33,937 nt of DNA from Chitinophagales bacterium (GCA_019694895.1 JAIBBA010000020.1:1-33937), one strand, 5' to 3'; positions 1 to 11,212 are shown, numbered from the stretch's first letter. Made by a program: numbers and translations. The notes: generated by a model not told the origin, from the letters alone.

Positions 1-3000
1 GGGAAATCGATGAGTGTTGCCCAAATGGCTTCTCGAACTGCTTCATCTTCAGTGGTTCCTGCAGGCAATGGTAATTTAGTAACCGTTAACGGTAAATCGT
101 ATTCGTAATAGTTATTGGTGAAGTCGGAACCAAGTCGGATGAAGATATGCAGATCACCATCATTTAATGTTGTGAGCGGTGCATCCGGTAATGGCTCGGC
201 ATGCACGTTCATGGTTAGGCGACCATAGCGACGAAGATCGATGTTCAGCGATTTGAAAATGGCGCGCGCATCACCATCCTGTAATGGACAGATTTGCATG
301 CTCAATGATTGTTCATTTTGCTGATAGGTAGATACAGAACTTCCGCTTCCTAATGTTTGCTCACGGGAAATTCCGGGAGGCAATGCATAAGGTATTGGCT
401 GACGTGCAGAGTTTTCTTCGATACTTACACTTGATACGTTGAAATCAGTTTCATTCCCATCATCGTTACCAATATATTCTCCGGGATTCAACATAGAAAA
501 CTGATAACGACGCCATTGATTGCGCACTAATTCTAATCGTGCAAATCGCAATACCACATCATCGGTAAATCCTGTCATGAACATACGCATGAAACGAATA
601 GACTTGAAGTCTTGGATACTTCCAACCTTACCGTCGAATTGATCGATAGGCACTTTAAATTGATACCATTTGATAGAATCGCTGCTGCCATCCTGGAAAG
701 TATGTTCAGCTACCACTACATCTGTGATATATGGATTTATTGATTCCATTCCCGGTTCCAGCTTAATGCGATACTGGAAATAACTTTCCGTTTCATTTAA
801 TGTATAATCATCATTCAAATCTTCTGATTCCGGAATGGTAGTTGCTGCAGTTGGATATGCTTCAGGAGATGATTCAGTAGTTGGTGAATTTCCCTGAGGG
901 TTATTATATTTTTTATAACGCTCAAGAATACTTAATTCCGCATCATCATAATCACCACCGCGATAGTAATGATAGTCATCCGTTGATGGATCGCTTTCCA
1001 ATTTAACCAATGCGGCGCCTGAAACATAAGTTGGTGCATCCAGCATGAATTGATTATAAAAATCAGCCTCTTCATCACTGTTCAAACCATCGTAACCTTT
1101 ATCCTGATTTGCACGTGATTCTACATCATTATCAAATGCAGTAGTAATTGGTGGTGTTCTTGGAACATTACCCCAATTAGTTTGATCCAACGCATCGGTG
1201 CTGCCATCTTTTGGCAAACCATTTTCGAAGAACATGCGCGAATCTTTCAGTACATCTTCGGATACGTTTCCTAAATTGATGTAGAGGTAGCCATCACTGG
1301 TTACCTGTGTGCCGAAAGGTCCTCTGTTGTCGAAAGGATCCATCACCCAGAATTCTATGAATTCAATATTCGCAGCTTCGAAGTCGTTGGTTTCGAGATT
1401 GCGCATTAAGCCACCCCAGCGTGTTTCGGGTTCACGAAGTTTTCCTGAGCCATCGTTTTCAACACCTGCAGAAAATGGTGTTCCGCCTAAATCAAAATTA
1501 TAAGGGCCGCGTTCAGTAGGATAATATGCAAGATCAAAAGTGCTGAGTTGTGTCAACACAGTTGTTTCGTAATCAGCTTGAGGAAAAATTTCTTTTTCAT
1601 CGATCTGAATGGTATAGTGATTTGAAAGATCAGCATCACTTAAGTGATCAGGTGTTGATGGATTATTCTGTTCGTTGAATAAAGGGTCAATATTATACCA
1701 TGCTAATTTTGCTCTATTCATTCCATATGTAAGACTATCGAACAACCCTGCCTCAGGGAATAAGATAGCATTATTTTCATCTGTAGCACCCTGCGGTGTA
1801 CTGGCCAGTACCCAGCTTGAATAAGGGAATTTCAAATCATACGCACTTCTGCTGCCTTCGAAGTCGTCGATATAAATTCTACCTGCTTCATCCTTGCCGA
1901 TTGCTTTACTATGTCCTGGTTGGAAACGTGCAACTTCACCTGTCAATGAAATTGTAGATGTTTCTTTTGTTCCATAGAACGGCAATTTATCCAACGCACG
2001 AGTCAGCCAGGGTGCATCATTAGTGTAATTGATATCGAAACCATAAATTGAGTTGGAGATAGGGTCATCGCCAATATTTACTTTTTGGGTGTATGGACGC
2101 TCTGATAAATGCATCCAGGTTGCACCTAATGTAAAGTTGTCGTTTATCCAATAATCTAATCGCGAACCAACGAGTGATTTAGTTTGAAAACCATAAAAGG
2201 CATTATTCTCGAAAGTAACATTGATCTGTTGACCTGAATTTAGTATCGCTTCATTTACAATCTTCAACCTTCCTAATGAATAGTCGATGGTATAGTCAAC
2301 ATTTTCTGTCAGTAATTGACCGCCTGCGGTAACTTTTACCGACCCTTTAGGTAAGTTGAATGCACCGAGATAAATTTCTGACGACACGCTTGATTTATAT
2401 TCTCCCGACAACACATATCTGTCGTATTGCGGAAATTGCAATGCGATAGTTTTTGTTTCGTTATACAACTCATCATAAGCGTATTTTTCTGCTTCCAGAT
2501 CGTTTCCAAAAACTGCATCACTTCGCAAATAGCCGCCGAATGGTTCCAGTACAGGAAAGTACACACGTCCGTTCTGTGTGTTGATGGTGACGCCATTCAC
2601 GAAGTCGAAAATACCATCCGGTTGAGGGTCGTTGTTATTATTCAAACGGTCGAGGCCCAATAATTTAATCAGTGGTGTGCTGTTAACGTTTGAATTATTT
2701 GCGGGAATGAATCGCTTCATACCTCCACCCGGATCTTGATACACAACATCGAGGCGGAAACCATCGCTGCTCACTTGGAATGCACCAAGAGAGTAAACGT
2801 TTTTCATCATCAGATCCCACAATGGAATTTGAGTAATCGCCGATGTGCTCTTCAACATTTTCATGAATAGCACATTGCTGGTATCTACTCCCGGAGGTAA
2901 ATCGCTCGAAAATTCACCTACCTGATACGTTTGTCCATTGTAAGTATATTCATAAGCAACGGCCAAAACATCATCCGGTTGTAATGTTGTGTTCAGTGAA

Positions 3001-4379
3001 ATGAAACCTAATTGCGGATTAAATATAAAATCTGTAGGGTCGAGTTTGCGCATTCTCGCTTTTTCGTAATCGCGCACTGCCTGCATGTTAAATGCCGGGC
3101 CTGTAAGTGTGCTGATCACTGTATTCAAATCGCGAGTGCCTGCGGTGCCATATAATTTCTGGTAGAGGTTGTTGGCATTATTTGACGGCAAACCACCGGG
3201 AGTCAGAGAACTTACTGTTCCGGCAGGATCTATTTCACCCCAATAAATACTATCCGGTTCACCAAGGTCAGAAAAGGCAACAATGTCGCGCGTATTTTGT
3301 GTTTCACCTGTAGTATTGGTTACCCAAACCTCAATTTTAGTTACATTGATCGGTGAGCTGACATATGGCAATGTCTTCAACCATCCTTCATATCCTTTGC
3401 GGAAATAATGCGACATGAAGAAGTGACGGTTTTCGTCGTATTGATCGGCAAAAATTTCAAATTCACGTTTTTGTGCGCCGCCTTCTATCTGGATGCTTTG
3501 TGTTTGAGATTTTTGTTGCGATAAAATATTGGTCATGGTTAGTCGACCAAATTGCAATTCTGTTTTAATACCAAACAAAGAAGTAGGGCCCGGAATTAAT
3601 TGAGTTGTCAAAGGCATGCTCACGTTACCGGCTTCAATACCTTGAACGATATTATCTTCTTTGCCTTTGTATTCGAGTTTGATTTGATTTTCAAAATCGA
3701 ATGTAGCCTGTGTGTTATAATTGAAATTTAATTTCAGGTTATTGCCTATAGATCCCAAAACATTCGCATTGATATCCATATCGAAATCAAAACCACCCTG
3801 ACGTCGCTGACTTTCAGTGAGGATAGGATTCTGGATATTTTGAAAACTTCCACCAAAGGTTAACTCAACGTTACCCTGAGGGCGTATTTCTACATTACAA
3901 CCGTCGAATATGGCACATTCTCTGTCGAATGGGACAAGTTCTATCTTACCTCCGGTTCCGCCGAGGATGTTTGATGCATCTGATCTTTCTTTCCAGTAAT
4001 CATCAATTGCCTGATCTTCCTGAGCATTTACGTAATCTTCGAAAGTGATATACTGTGGGTTTTCGATAAAGTCGCCGCCAATTTCATTCTGAATCAGGTA
4101 TTCGTTGGTTTCAGAATCGTAAATTATGGTAGGTTGCTGAGTCGGCTCGAGGTCGAAATTGTTCTCGTCATTTTGGAATGGATTAGACCCGTCGTCGTCA
4201 GGGAAAGGGTAGTGCAGCGATGGAGGAGTATCGATTGGTGCTGCCGGACTGAAAAAATACGTATCAGAGGCTGCGTGATCCGCAACCATTTGAGGATCAT
4301 TTCGCAGTATACCCGACATCACGGTTACACTAACTGCTGTACCTAAAATTATCTGGGGAAAAAATTTCGCAACTGCCAA
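1..4379 (-). CDS. sprA: Cell-surface protein SprA (T9SS outer-membrane translocon), 3' end outside window
   Basis: The minus strand is open from about 4379 to the window edge, giving roughly 1,459 residues of the N-terminal part; family members are about 2,400 residues, so the C-terminal barrel half is missing. SprA forms the very large outer-membrane barrel through which T9SS cargo leaves the cell, and it is needed for gliding in motile relatives. Recognisable features are the early YWKERSDASNILGG stretch, repeated beta-rich segments such as NVELTFGGSFQNIQNPIL, and the IGKDEAGRIYIDDFEGSRS block. The start is uncertain. The first in-frame ATGs are at 4319 and 4289, but only a TTG at 4379 gives a signal-like N-terminus (MAVAKFFPQIILG). 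That start lies 10 bp after the ruvA stop, suggesting one operon with ruvA. The identity is secure; the start is not. Confidence 0.93.
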   Translation of the reverse strand, partial: MAVAKFFPQIILGTAVSVTVMSGILRNDPQMVADHAASDTYFFSPAAPIDTPPSLHYPFPDDDGSNPFQNDENNFDLEPTQQPTIIYDSETNEYLIQNEIGGDFIENPQYITFEDYVNAQEDQAIDDYWKERSDASNILGGTGGKIELVPFDRECAIFDGCNVEIRPQGNVELTFGGSFQNIQNPILTESQRRQGGFDFDMDINANVLGSIGNNLKLNFNYNTQATFDFENQIKLEYKGKEDNIVQGIEAGNVSMPLTTQLIPGPTSLFGIKTELQFGRLTMTNILSQQKSQTQSIQIEGGAQKREFEIFADQYDENRHFFMSHYFRKGYEGWLKTLPYVSSPINVTKIEVWVTNTTGETQNTRDIVAFSDLGEPDSIYWGEIDPAGTVSSLTPGGLPSNNANNLYQKLYGTAGTRDLNTVISTLTGPAFNMQAVRDYEKARMRKLDPTDFIFNPQLGFISLNTTLQPDDVLAVAYEYTYNGQTYQVGEFSSDLPPGVDTSNVLFMKMLKSTSAITQIPLWDLMMKNVYSLGAFQVSSDGFRLDVVYQDPGGGMKRFIPANNSNVNSTPLIKLLGLDRLNNNNDPQPDGIFDFVNGVTINTQNGRVYFPVLEPFGGYLRSDAVFGNDLEAEKYAYDELYNETKTIALQFPQYDRYVLSGEYKSSVSSEIYLGAFNLPKGSVKVTAGGQLLTENVDYTIDYSLGRLKIVNEAILNSGQQINVTFENNAFYGFQTKSLVGSRLDYWINDNFTLGATWMHLSERPYTQKVNIGDDPISNSIYGFDINYTNDAPWLTRALDKLPFYGTKETSTISLTGEVARFQPGHSKAIGKDEAGRIYIDDFEGSRSAYDLKFPYSSWVLASTPQGATDENNAILFPEAGLFDSLTYGMNRAKLAWYNIDPLFNEQNNPSTPDHLSDADLSNHYTIQIDEKEIFPQADYETTVLTQLSTFDLAYYPTERGPYNFDLGGTPFSAGVENDGSGKLREPETRWGGLMRNLETNDFEAANIEFIEFWVMDPFDNRGPFGTQVTSDGYLYINLGNVSEDVLKDSRMFFENGLPKDGSTDALDQTNWGNVPRTPPITTAFDNDVESRANQDKGYDGLNSDEEADFYNQFMLDAPTYVSGAALVKLESDPSTDDYHYYRGGDYDDAELSILERYKKYNNPQGNSPTTESSPEAYPTAATTIPESEDLNDDYTLNETESYFQYRIKLEPGMESINPYITDVVVAEHTFQDGSSDSIKWYQFKVPIDQFDGKVGSIQDFKSIRFMRMFMTGFTDDVVLRFARLELVRNQWRRYQFSMLNPGEYIGNDDGNETDFNVSSVSIEENSARQPIPYALPPGISREQTLGSGSSVSTYQQNEQSLSMQICPLQDGDARAIFKSLNIDLRRYGRLTMNVHAEPLPDAPLTTLNDGDLHIFIRLGSDFTNNYYEYDLPLTVTKLPLPAGTTEDEAVREAIWATLIDF

Positions 4380-4389
4380 AACCTCTTGT

Positions 4390-4977
4390 TTACAAGTTCT
4401 TCAAAGCTAATTTAATCAGGTTCTCCACATCAACCGGGTTCGGACTGTTTTTTAGGGCTGCGGCGATGGCTTTTTCACCCTGCTGCCTACTAAATCCGAG
4501 CATCGCCAAGGCGATTAACGCTTCTTCTTTGATGGTATTGTGTGATACGCCAAAAGAATTTTCAGTTCCGGGCGATCCCTTCACCACCTTATCTTTCAGG
4601 TCAATAACAATGCGTTTTGCGGTTTTAGGTCCTACGCCTTTGATTTTCTGGATCAGCGGGTCGTTTTCCGACAATATTGCCTGCTCCAGTTCATCTACAT
4701 TCATGCTTGAAAGTATCATCCTGGCTGTGTTTGGGCCTACGCCTTGCACAGAAAGGAGGTTTACAAACATGTTTTTTTCGGTTTCATCTGCAAAGCCAAA
4801 GAGCAGTTGGGCATCTTCACGCACAACCATATAGGTGTGGATCCGTCCCTTTTCCATGCCCTGTATCTTCGAATAAGTAGCTAAACTGATATGCACCTGA
4901 TAACCCACTCCGTTGCATTCCACAACCATGTAGGCAGGGTTTTTAACGGTGAATTGTCCGGATAAATATGCAATCAT
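4390..4977 (-). CDS. ruvA: Holliday junction branch-migration complex subunit RuvA
   Basis: The 195-residue product has the usual RuvA length and order. An N-terminal OB-fold (about residues 1-64, starting MIAYLSGQF) is followed by two helix-hairpin-helix motifs, GVGPNTARMI near residue 80 and GVGPKTAKRI near 115. After a short linker comes the C-terminal domain III (about 148-195), which contacts RuvB. RuvA tetramers bind four-way junctions and load the RuvB motor during recombinational repair. It lies between maeB (265 bp upstream) and sprA (about 10 bp downstream). The maeB-ruvA-sprA order is one I recall from other Bacteroidota. No clear TAnnTTTG box was found in front of it. Confidence 0.97.
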   Translation of the reverse strand: MIAYLSGQFTVKNPAYMVVECNGVGYQVHISLATYSKIQGMEKGRIHTYMVVREDAQLLFGFADETEKNMFVNLLSVQGVGPNTARMILSSMNVDELEQAILSENDPLIQKIKGVGPKTAKRIVIDLKDKVVKGSPGTENSFGVSHNTIKEEALIALAMLGFSRQQGEKAIAAALKNSPNPVDVENLIKLALKNL

Positions 4978-5242
4978 GTCGCAGTGGATGAGTTTTCAGT
5001 ATGGATATTTCTGCACCACAACTACGGCAAATGTTTGAAACATAGCCATTTAGTACATGCAGAGGGGGCAAATTTCGTGGAAATTATAGGAATTTGAAAG
5101 CCTTATGGAAAATAAGGTGCAACCTAATTTATGGTTTGACTTTTATATGTTTCAAACGCCTTCAAGACAAACGCATAATTCCGTAAAACCAATTGCCGGA
5201 ATTGATCCGAAATGCTCAGTGTAAATTGCCTGAAACCCTTGA

Positions 5243-7528
5243 TTACAGTGCCTTTCGCTTCGATTTCACTTGCGCATCGGTAACGGCAATGGCCACCATA
5301 TTCACAATTTCCCTGATAGAGCTTCCCAATTGCAGGATATGTACTGATCGCTTCATACCTAACAAAATAGGACCGATTACCTCCGATTGTCCAAGAGATT
5401 GCATCAATTGGTAGCCGATATTAGCGGCATGGAGGTTCGGGAAAATAAGGGTGTTCACGCTTTTGTCCGCAAGGGCACTGAAAGGATAATTTTCCTTCAT
5501 CAGCTCGTTCTCGAAAGCGATGTTCACCTGCATTTCACCTTCTACTATCATACCCGGAAAACGCTCCTTCAGTAAGGCTACGGCATTGCGCAGCACTAAG
5601 GTTTCATCGTTTTCAACAGATCCGAAGTTTGAATAGGAAACCAGCGCTATCTTAGGCTGAATGTTGAATTGGCGAACAGCTTTTGCAGTCAGAGCGGTTA
5701 TCTCGACAAGTTCCTCGGCCGTTGGGTTGAAGGTGGCAGTTGTATCGGCAAAAAATACCGGACCATGTTTCGTCATCACGATATGCATCCCGGCAACTTT
5801 TTTCGAGCCATCTTCTCTTCCAATAATCTGAAGTGCAGGTTTAATTGTTTCAGGATACTGACGCGTCAATCCGGAGATCAAGGCATCTGCATCTCCTGTT
5901 TCTACCATTGCGGCACCGAAATACGTGCGATCGCGCATCATTTTACGCGCTTCGTAAAGGTTTACACCGCGGCGCATGCGCTTGTTGAAGAAGATTTCAC
6001 CATAGCGGGCGCGCGTTTCTTCCTGATCGGTGCTTCGGGTATCAATGATAGGCACATTGCGCAAATCCAGCTGATTTTCTTCGATAATGCGCTTGATTTT
6101 TTCGATCGGACCGAGCAAAATTGGCTTCGCGATGCCCTCTTCGCGCACGATTTGGGCTGCTTTCAGAATTTTATAATTGTCGGCTTCCGCAAATACTACG
6201 CGTTTTGGGTTTTGTTTTGCCTTCGAGGTAATGGCTTTAATGAGCTGTTGTTCCAATCCCAATCTATTCGACAATTCATGCTCATATTCTTCCCAATCGG
6301 TGATGGTTCTGCGGGCAACACCTGATTTTATGGCGGCCTTAGCAACAGCAGGTGCAACACGTGTAATCAATCGCGGATCTACAGGTTTTGGAATGATATA
6401 ACCTCTGCCGAACATCAGATTTTTTTCGCCATAAGCCATGTTCACAAATTCCGGAACCGGCTCCTTGGCGAGTGCTGCCAATGCCCTTATAGCGGCCACT
6501 TTCATCGCTTCATTGATCTCAGTCGCTTGTACGTCAAGTGCTCCTCGAAAGATATATGGGAATCCCAAAACATTGTTCACCTGATTAGGATGATCGGAAC
6601 GTCCTGTTGCAACAATAACATCCTCGCGGGTGGCTACAGCAAGATCATATGCTATTTCCGGATCGGGGTTTGCAAGTGCAAATACTACCGGATCTTTCGC
6701 CATGGTTAACAGCATTTCAGGGGTAAGTATATTCCCTTTCGACAAACCAACAAAAACATCGGCACCGTTGATGGCTTCTGCCAATGTGGTGGCAGTTGTA
6801 TTGGAAATAAACTGACTCTTATACTCATCGAGTCCATCGCGTTGTGCATTGATGACACCCTGGCTGTCGAGCATGGTGATATTTTCACGCGTAACACCGA
6901 GTTGAACAAATAAACGCGCGCAACTAATTGCTGAAGCGCCTGCGCCGGAATACACAACTTTGATGGTGCTGAGGTCTTTTCCAAGTATTTCTATGGCATT
7001 CAGCAATGCAGCTCCGGCGATAATAGCAGTTCCGTGCTGATCGTCGTGCATCACCGGAATGCGCATTTCTGCCTTCAACCGTTTCTCTATTTCGAAGCAT
7101 TCCGGAGCCTTGATATCTTCCAGGTTAACACCGCCGAATGTTGGCTCCATAGCTTTGACTATGCGCACAAATTCATCTACATCGCGGCAATTCAACTCAA
7201 TATCAAAGGCGTCGATATCGGCATAAATCTTGAACAGCAGGCCTTTTCCCTCCATTACAGGCTTAGATGCTTCAGGTCCGATATCGCCCAGACCAAGAAC
7301 GGCAGTGCCATTGCTGATGACACCAACCAGGTTTCCCTTGGCGGTATATTTATATACATCCTCCTGATTTGCGGCGATCTCTAAACAAGGATCAGCTACC
7401 CCCGGAGAGTATGCCAAGGACAGGTCGCGCTGTGTTTTAGTTGATTTGGTGGGGATGACTTCAATCTTACCGGGACGGCCTGAGGAGTGATAATCGAGGG
7501 CGTCCTTCTTGCGTAATTTTTCTGGCAT
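5243..7528 (-). CDS. maeB: NADP-dependent malic enzyme fused to a phosphotransacetylase-like domain
   Basis: The 761-residue protein is a MaeB-type fusion. The N-terminal malic enzyme (about 1-425) carries SLAYSPGVA near residue 37, the metal-site region [28 protein letters not shown] near 160, a dinucleotide-binding [10 protein letters not shown] stretch and ANPDPEI. The C-terminal phosphotransacetylase-like domain starts near [12 protein letters not shown] and runs to the end; in this family it is usually regulatory, sensing acetyl-CoA. The reaction is oxidative decarboxylation of malate to pyruvate with NADPH production. The reading frame is open to 7582, but the start is placed at 7528 ([14 protein letters not shown]) because this is the family N-terminus and a TACCTTTG -7 box (7556-7549) lies inside the longer frame. 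Confidence 0.95.
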   Translation of the reverse strand: MPEKLRKKDALDYHSSGRPGKIEVIPTKSTKTQRDLSLAYSPGVADPCLEIAANQEDVYKYTAKGNLVGVISNGTAVLGLGDIGPEASKPVMEGKGLLFKIYADIDAFDIELNCRDVDEFVRIVKAMEPTFGGVNLEDIKAPECFEIEKRLKAEMRIPVMHDDQHGTAIIAGAALLNAIEILGKDLSTIKVVYSGAGASAISCARLFVQLGVTRENITMLDSQGVINAQRDGLDEYKSQFISNTTATTLAEAINGADVFVGLSKGNILTPEMLLTMAKDPVVFALANPDPEIAYDLAVATREDVIVATGRSDHPNQVNNVLGFPYIFRGALDVQATEINEAMKVAAIRALAALAKEPVPEFVNMAYGEKNLMFGRGYIIPKPVDPRLITRVAPAVAKAAIKSGVARRTITDWEEYEHELSNRLGLEQQLIKAITSKAKQNPKRVVFAEADNYKILKAAQIVREEGIAKPILLGPIEKIKRIIEENQLDLRNVPIIDTRSTDQEETRARYGEIFFNKRMRRGVNLYEARKMMRDRTYFGAAMVETGDADALISGLTRQYPETIKPALQIIGREDGSKKVAGMHIVMTKHGPVFFADTTATFNPTAEELVEITALTAKAVRQFNIQPKIALVSYSNFGSVENDETLVLRNAVALLKERFPGMIVEGEMQVNIAFENELMKENYPFSALADKSVNTLIFPNLHAANIGYQLMQSLGQSEVIGPILLGMKRSVHILQLGSSIREIVNMVAIAVTDAQVKSKRKAL

Positions 7529-7548
7529 TGAAAAGGCTCTTGAACCAA

Positions 7549-7556
7549 CAAAGGTA
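7549..7556 (-). promoter_or_regulatory. -7 promoter box TACCTTTG for maeB
   Basis: This is a perfect match to the Bacteroidota -7 consensus TAnnTTTG on the minus strand. It ends 20 nt before the chosen maeB ATG at 7528, predicting a leader of about 15 nt. No good -33 TTTG element is visible at the expected distance. Confidence 0.55.
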
Positions 7557-8139
7557 GTAATAACAGAACAAGTGTATATCATAGACCTGAAATTGCTAAC
7601 TCCTATGCCAATTTTTAGTTGTGGCGCGAAAGTGTAAAGTCGATGAGTTAATAAAAATTTAAAATTGAAAAAGTTGCTGCTGTCAAAGTGATATTTGTGA
7701 TTAAATGGAAGTATGTATGCATGCTATCATACTATAGGTCTGCAACAAAGAATTTCACCGGATAAAAATTTCATTCACCGAAAACCGTGAATAAAAAAGT
7801 GCTGAAAAAAAATATTTTGTGACAGCATTTATTCTCAGTCTTAACATTTGAATTTTTGCAATCAAGTATAAGTAGGTATTTGAACGGTTTTGCGTGTCAA
7901 AACCTGTGACATCAGTGCATTCACGGTAATTGGTGAATTTGTATATAAGGTATTGCATGTAATTGTAATGCGAAATAATTTTGTTTAGTCAGCAGTTGTT
8001 TTTTTCAAAAGAAGATCATTCTCCTGCACAAATAATTTCTTTTGTAATCCCATAAATTAAACACACTGATTGCTTTAAGAAAAGAAGGAAAACGCCGAAA
8101 ATCCTAAATAGAGTAGGCATCACTTAAAAACCTTTAAAA
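7557..8139. other. Long non-coding region between maeB and the 8140 gene
   Basis: This stretch of nearly 600 bp has no convincing gene. It is AT-rich and holds the divergent upstream regions of maeB (minus) and the 311-residue gene (plus). The only structure noted is a short hairpin, ATTCAC at 7773-7778 with GTGAAT at 7787-7792. No clear TAnnTTTG box was found for the plus-strand gene. Confidence 0.5.
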
Positions 8140-9075
8140 ATGGCAACAGTAACATTCAAAAAAATTGTTTATCTCCACAGTGGAACAGGTGTACGTCACC
8201 ATCATTATTCATCTTCCGAGGGCATCATTTCCGGTCCTGTTAACAGCAATTATCCCGGAACTACTGATACAACCTCCGGTACATACAGTGCCGATGGTGC
8301 TGCGCAGGAAATTTACAATGGTCAACTGGTGAATTTCGCTTTTATGGCTGTGAAAGGGTCTGCCGATGGCAATCAGTTATTTACCAGTGCAGGGGATCAA
8401 AGCATTCGCGTAGGCAGCAACAATGTCACTGTTCTGGTAGTGTATGCGCCTCCGGGTGGAATTGGTGTAAATGGTGGTCCCGGTGTATGGGTAGATGCAT
8501 TTAATGTTGATACCTGTGCATTTAGCGACGATCTGCATTTCATTCAGGTTTTCACACCTCCAACACCACCGGATAATCTCGACGCGGCAAAAACAGATTT
8601 TGCCAACATGGAAGGCGAAATTTCTACCGTAACAGCAGAACATATGCGCGCATCCACTACTGTTGATGGTGCAATTCCATTCCTTGAATGGAAACAAGTG
8701 ACATCAAATGATTCACCTGTTGGTTCGAGAGATGTTGATTTGGCACAGGGACAATCGGGACAGATTTGGTTTGCTTTCTATAAAACACCACCTGCTCCTC
8801 CGGCACCTTCAATTCCACACTTTAATGATCGTTTAGGTTGGATCTATTTGTCTCCGGGAGTACTTGTTGGCGGTGGTGGATTTGGAATCGGACCTGATGG
8901 TAAACCGCATCCGATTGATCCTGATGGACCATTGATGCAACAATTACTCAGCACATTTGCTATGATCTCGGTGTCGGCAAATATGCATGAAAAATTGCAA
9001 ATGGAGGCCAGAAGAATCGCTTCCGATAATTTAAGAATGATTGCAGATTCAGTACAGAATAAAAGACTGAAATAG
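8140..9075 (+). CDS. Hypothetical protein, 311 residues, no family recognised
   Basis: I do not recognise this family. The start at 8140 (MATVTFKKIVYLHSG) lacks a signal peptide and the protein has no membrane segment, so a cytoplasmic location or a dedicated export route is implied. It is rich in Gly, Pro, Asp and Ser. Visible pieces are an N-terminal His run (VRHHHYSS), a YAPPGGIGVNGGPG segment, a proline-rich TPPTPPDN linker near the middle, a second one (TPPAPPAPSIPH), then a Gly-rich GGGGFGIGPDGKPHPIDPDG patch. It ends with a probable helical tail (about 265-311) rich in Met, Ala and Arg. It stands alone between two divergent or convergent neighbours, with a long upstream region and a strong terminator, so it is probably its own transcription unit. 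Confidence 0.8.
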   Translation: MATVTFKKIVYLHSGTGVRHHHYSSSEGIISGPVNSNYPGTTDTTSGTYSADGAAQEIYNGQLVNFAFMAVKGSADGNQLFTSAGDQSIRVGSNNVTVLVVYAPPGGIGVNGGPGVWVDAFNVDTCAFSDDLHFIQVFTPPTPPDNLDAAKTDFANMEGEISTVTAEHMRASTTVDGAIPFLEWKQVTSNDSPVGSRDVDLAQGQSGQIWFAFYKTPPAPPAPSIPHFNDRLGWIYLSPGVLVGGGGFGIGPDGKPHPIDPDGPLMQQLLSTFAMISVSANMHEKLQMEARRIASDNLRMIADSVQNKRLK

Positions 9076-9088
9076 TAATTATCAACCC

Positions 9089-9126
9089 AAAACCCCGGAG
9101 TGAAAACTTCGGGGTTTTATTTTTTT
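9089..9126 (+). terminator. Rho-independent terminator after the 8140 gene
   Basis: A 12-bp stem pairs 9089-9100 with 9107-9118 (AAAACCCCGGAG with CTTCGGGGTTTT, one G-T wobble) around a 6-nt loop and runs into seven T residues (9120-9126). It lies 13 bp after the 8140 gene stop. It may also act on the convergent mutase operon, but the tail on that strand is only four T residues. Confidence 0.85.
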
Positions 9127-9137
9127 GCGCATTGAAA

Positions 9138-11210
9138 TTATTCTGTCATTAGTCTTTGTAACAAGGTAATAGCAGCATCAGCTATCACCGTTCCCGGACC
9201 GAAAATTCCGGCAACACCGGCTTCTTCCAGAAAGGCGTAGTCTTGTTGTGGAATAACACCTCCAACAACTACAAGCATATCTTCGCGTCCTTGTTCTTTT
9301 AAAAGATCAATAACACGTGGTACTAATGTTTTATGTCCTGCAGCTAATGATGAAATACCTATGATATGCACATCATTTTCTATGGCCTGTTTAACGGCCT
9401 CTTCGGGTGTTAAAAATAATGGTGATATATCTACATCAAATCCAATATCAGCAAATGCAGTAGCAATTACTTTAGCACCTCTGTCGTGACCATCTTGTCC
9501 GAGTTTTGCAATCAGTATACGTGGACGTCTACCGGCTTTTCCGGCAAATGCATCGCTTAGATTGCGCGCTTGTTTAAAGGTTTCGTTCTGCATAACTTCT
9601 TTTTGATACACGCCGGCAATGGTGCGGGTTTCGGCAGTATAGCGTCCGAAGGCTGCTTCCATCGCATCACTTATTTCACCTAATGTAGCGCGGCTTCTTG
9701 CAGCATCTACTGCCAGTGCAAGTAAATTGCCGTTGCCTGTTTTTGCGGCATCTTCAATTTTTGCAAGTGCTTGTTTCACCGCATTGTTATCGCGCGAGTT
9801 GCGCACTTCATGTAATCTTTCAATTTGCGCATTTCTTACCGCCGAATTATCTACTTCAAGAATATCGATATTGTTTTCTTCTTCTGTTTTAAATGCATTT
9901 AATCCAACAATCACATCTGTTCCGCTATCAATGCGTCCTTGTTTTTTGGCAGCAGCTTCTTCAATGCGCATTTTTGGAATTCCTGCTTCAATGGCTTTCT
10001 GCATGCCGCCGAGGTTTTCAACTTCCTGAATCAGCTTCCATGCATCGTGAATCAATTTATCTGTGAGTGCTTCAACAATATTACTCCCACCCCAGGGATC
10101 AACAGTATCACAAATACCTGTTTCCTTCTGCAAATAAATTTGTGTATTTCTTGCAATGCGGGCAGAAAAATCGGTGGGTAATGCAATGGCCTCATCCAAA
10201 CTATTGGTATGCAAACTTTGTGTACCTCCCAAGGCTGCAGCTAACGCTTCAATGCATGTTCGTGCTACATTATTAAATGGTTGTTGTTCGGTAAGGCTCC
10301 ATCCTGATGTTTGACAATGTGTACGCAGCATCAGTGATTTATTGTTTTTCGGTGCAAATTGCTCCATCAGCCTACACCATAGTACACGCGCTGCTCTCAG
10401 CTTCGCAACTTCCATAAAATGGTCCATGCCGATGCCAAAGAAAAAAGAAAGTCGCGGTGCGAAATCATCAACTTGCATACCTGCTGCGATTCCTGTGCGC
10501 ACATATTCAACACCATCTGCAAGGGTATATGCCAATTCAATTTCCGGCGTGGCACCTGCTTCCTGCATGTGATAACCGGAAATGGAAATGGAATTAAATT
10601 TCGGCATATTTTTTGCGCAATAATCAAAAATATCTGCCACTATGCGCATGCTTGAAACAGGAGGGTAGATGTAAGTATTGCGCACCATGAATTCTTTCAG
10701 AATATCATTTTGTATAGTGCCTGCCAATTGTTGTGGTGTTACACCTTGCTCTTCAGCCGCAATAATATAAAATGCCATGATAGGAATTACAGCTCCGTTC
10801 ATAGTCATGCTTACACTCATTTGATCAAGTGGTATTTGATCAAATAAAATTTTCATATCCTCAACCGTATCAATAGCAACACCTGCCATGCCGACATCTC
10901 CAAAAACACGTGGATTATCAGAATCATATCCACGATGTGTGGCAAGATCAAATGCTACACTCAATCCCTTTTGTCCTGCAGCAAGATTTTTACGATAAAA
11001 AGCATTGGATGCTTCGGCGGTTGAAAATCCTGCATATTGCCTGATGGTCCACGGCTGCATTACATACATGGTGCTGTATGGGCCTCGCAAAAATGGTGCA
11101 GATCCGGGAAGAGATTTTTTTACGACATCAAAACCTGCATCCGGTTGAACTTGTACCGATGGCAATTGATAATGATGATAAGGAATATTGCGCAATGATC
11201 GTTTACTCAT
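9138..11210 (-). CDS. mutB: Methylmalonyl-CoA mutase large (catalytic) subunit
   Basis: The 690-residue protein interconverts methylmalonyl-CoA and succinyl-CoA using adenosylcobalamin, linking propionate and odd-chain or branched-chain breakdown to the TCA cycle, or running in reverse to make propionyl-CoA. The N-terminal TIM barrel shows [33 protein letters not shown] and [14 protein letters not shown]. The C-terminal cobalamin domain carries DGHDRG at 573-578, so His575 should be the lower axial cobalt ligand, followed by the conserved GISSLAAGH segment. The length is normal for the catalytic subunit. It starts 2 bp after the stop of the small-subunit gene, so the two are co-transcribed and probably translationally coupled. 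Confidence 0.97.
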   Translation of the reverse strand: MSKRSLRNIPYHHYQLPSVQVQPDAGFDVVKKSLPGSAPFLRGPYSTMYVMQPWTIRQYAGFSTAEASNAFYRKNLAAGQKGLSVAFDLATHRGYDSDNPRVFGDVGMAGVAIDTVEDMKILFDQIPLDQMSVSMTMNGAVIPIMAFYIIAAEEQGVTPQQLAGTIQNDILKEFMVRNTYIYPPVSSMRIVADIFDYCAKNMPKFNSISISGYHMQEAGATPEIELAYTLADGVEYVRTGIAAGMQVDDFAPRLSFFFGIGMDHFMEVAKLRAARVLWCRLMEQFAPKNNKSLMLRTHCQTSGWSLTEQQPFNNVARTCIEALAAALGGTQSLHTNSLDEAIALPTDFSARIARNTQIYLQKETGICDTVDPWGGSNIVEALTDKLIHDAWKLIQEVENLGGMQKAIEAGIPKMRIEEAAAKKQGRIDSGTDVIVGLNAFKTEEENNIDILEVDNSAVRNAQIERLHEVRNSRDNNAVKQALAKIEDAAKTGNGNLLALAVDAARSRATLGEISDAMEAAFGRYTAETRTIAGVYQKEVMQNETFKQARNLSDAFAGKAGRRPRILIAKLGQDGHDRGAKVIATAFADIGFDVDISPLFLTPEEAVKQAIENDVHIIGISSLAAGHKTLVPRVIDLLKEQGREDMLVVVGGVIPQQDYAFLEEAGVAGIFGPGTVIADAAITLLQRLMTE

Positions 11211-11212
11211 GT

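Noticed and set aside
5177..5203. Inverted repeat AATTCCG/CGGAATT after maeB, considered as a terminator
   Set aside because: Seven-bp stem with a 13-nt loop and no T run on either strand. The nearby CCTTAT/ATAAGG hairpin (5101-5117) also lacks one.
7755..7958. 67-codon open frame on the minus strand in the gap after maeB
   Set aside because: AT-rich chance frame with no family resemblance and no promoter.
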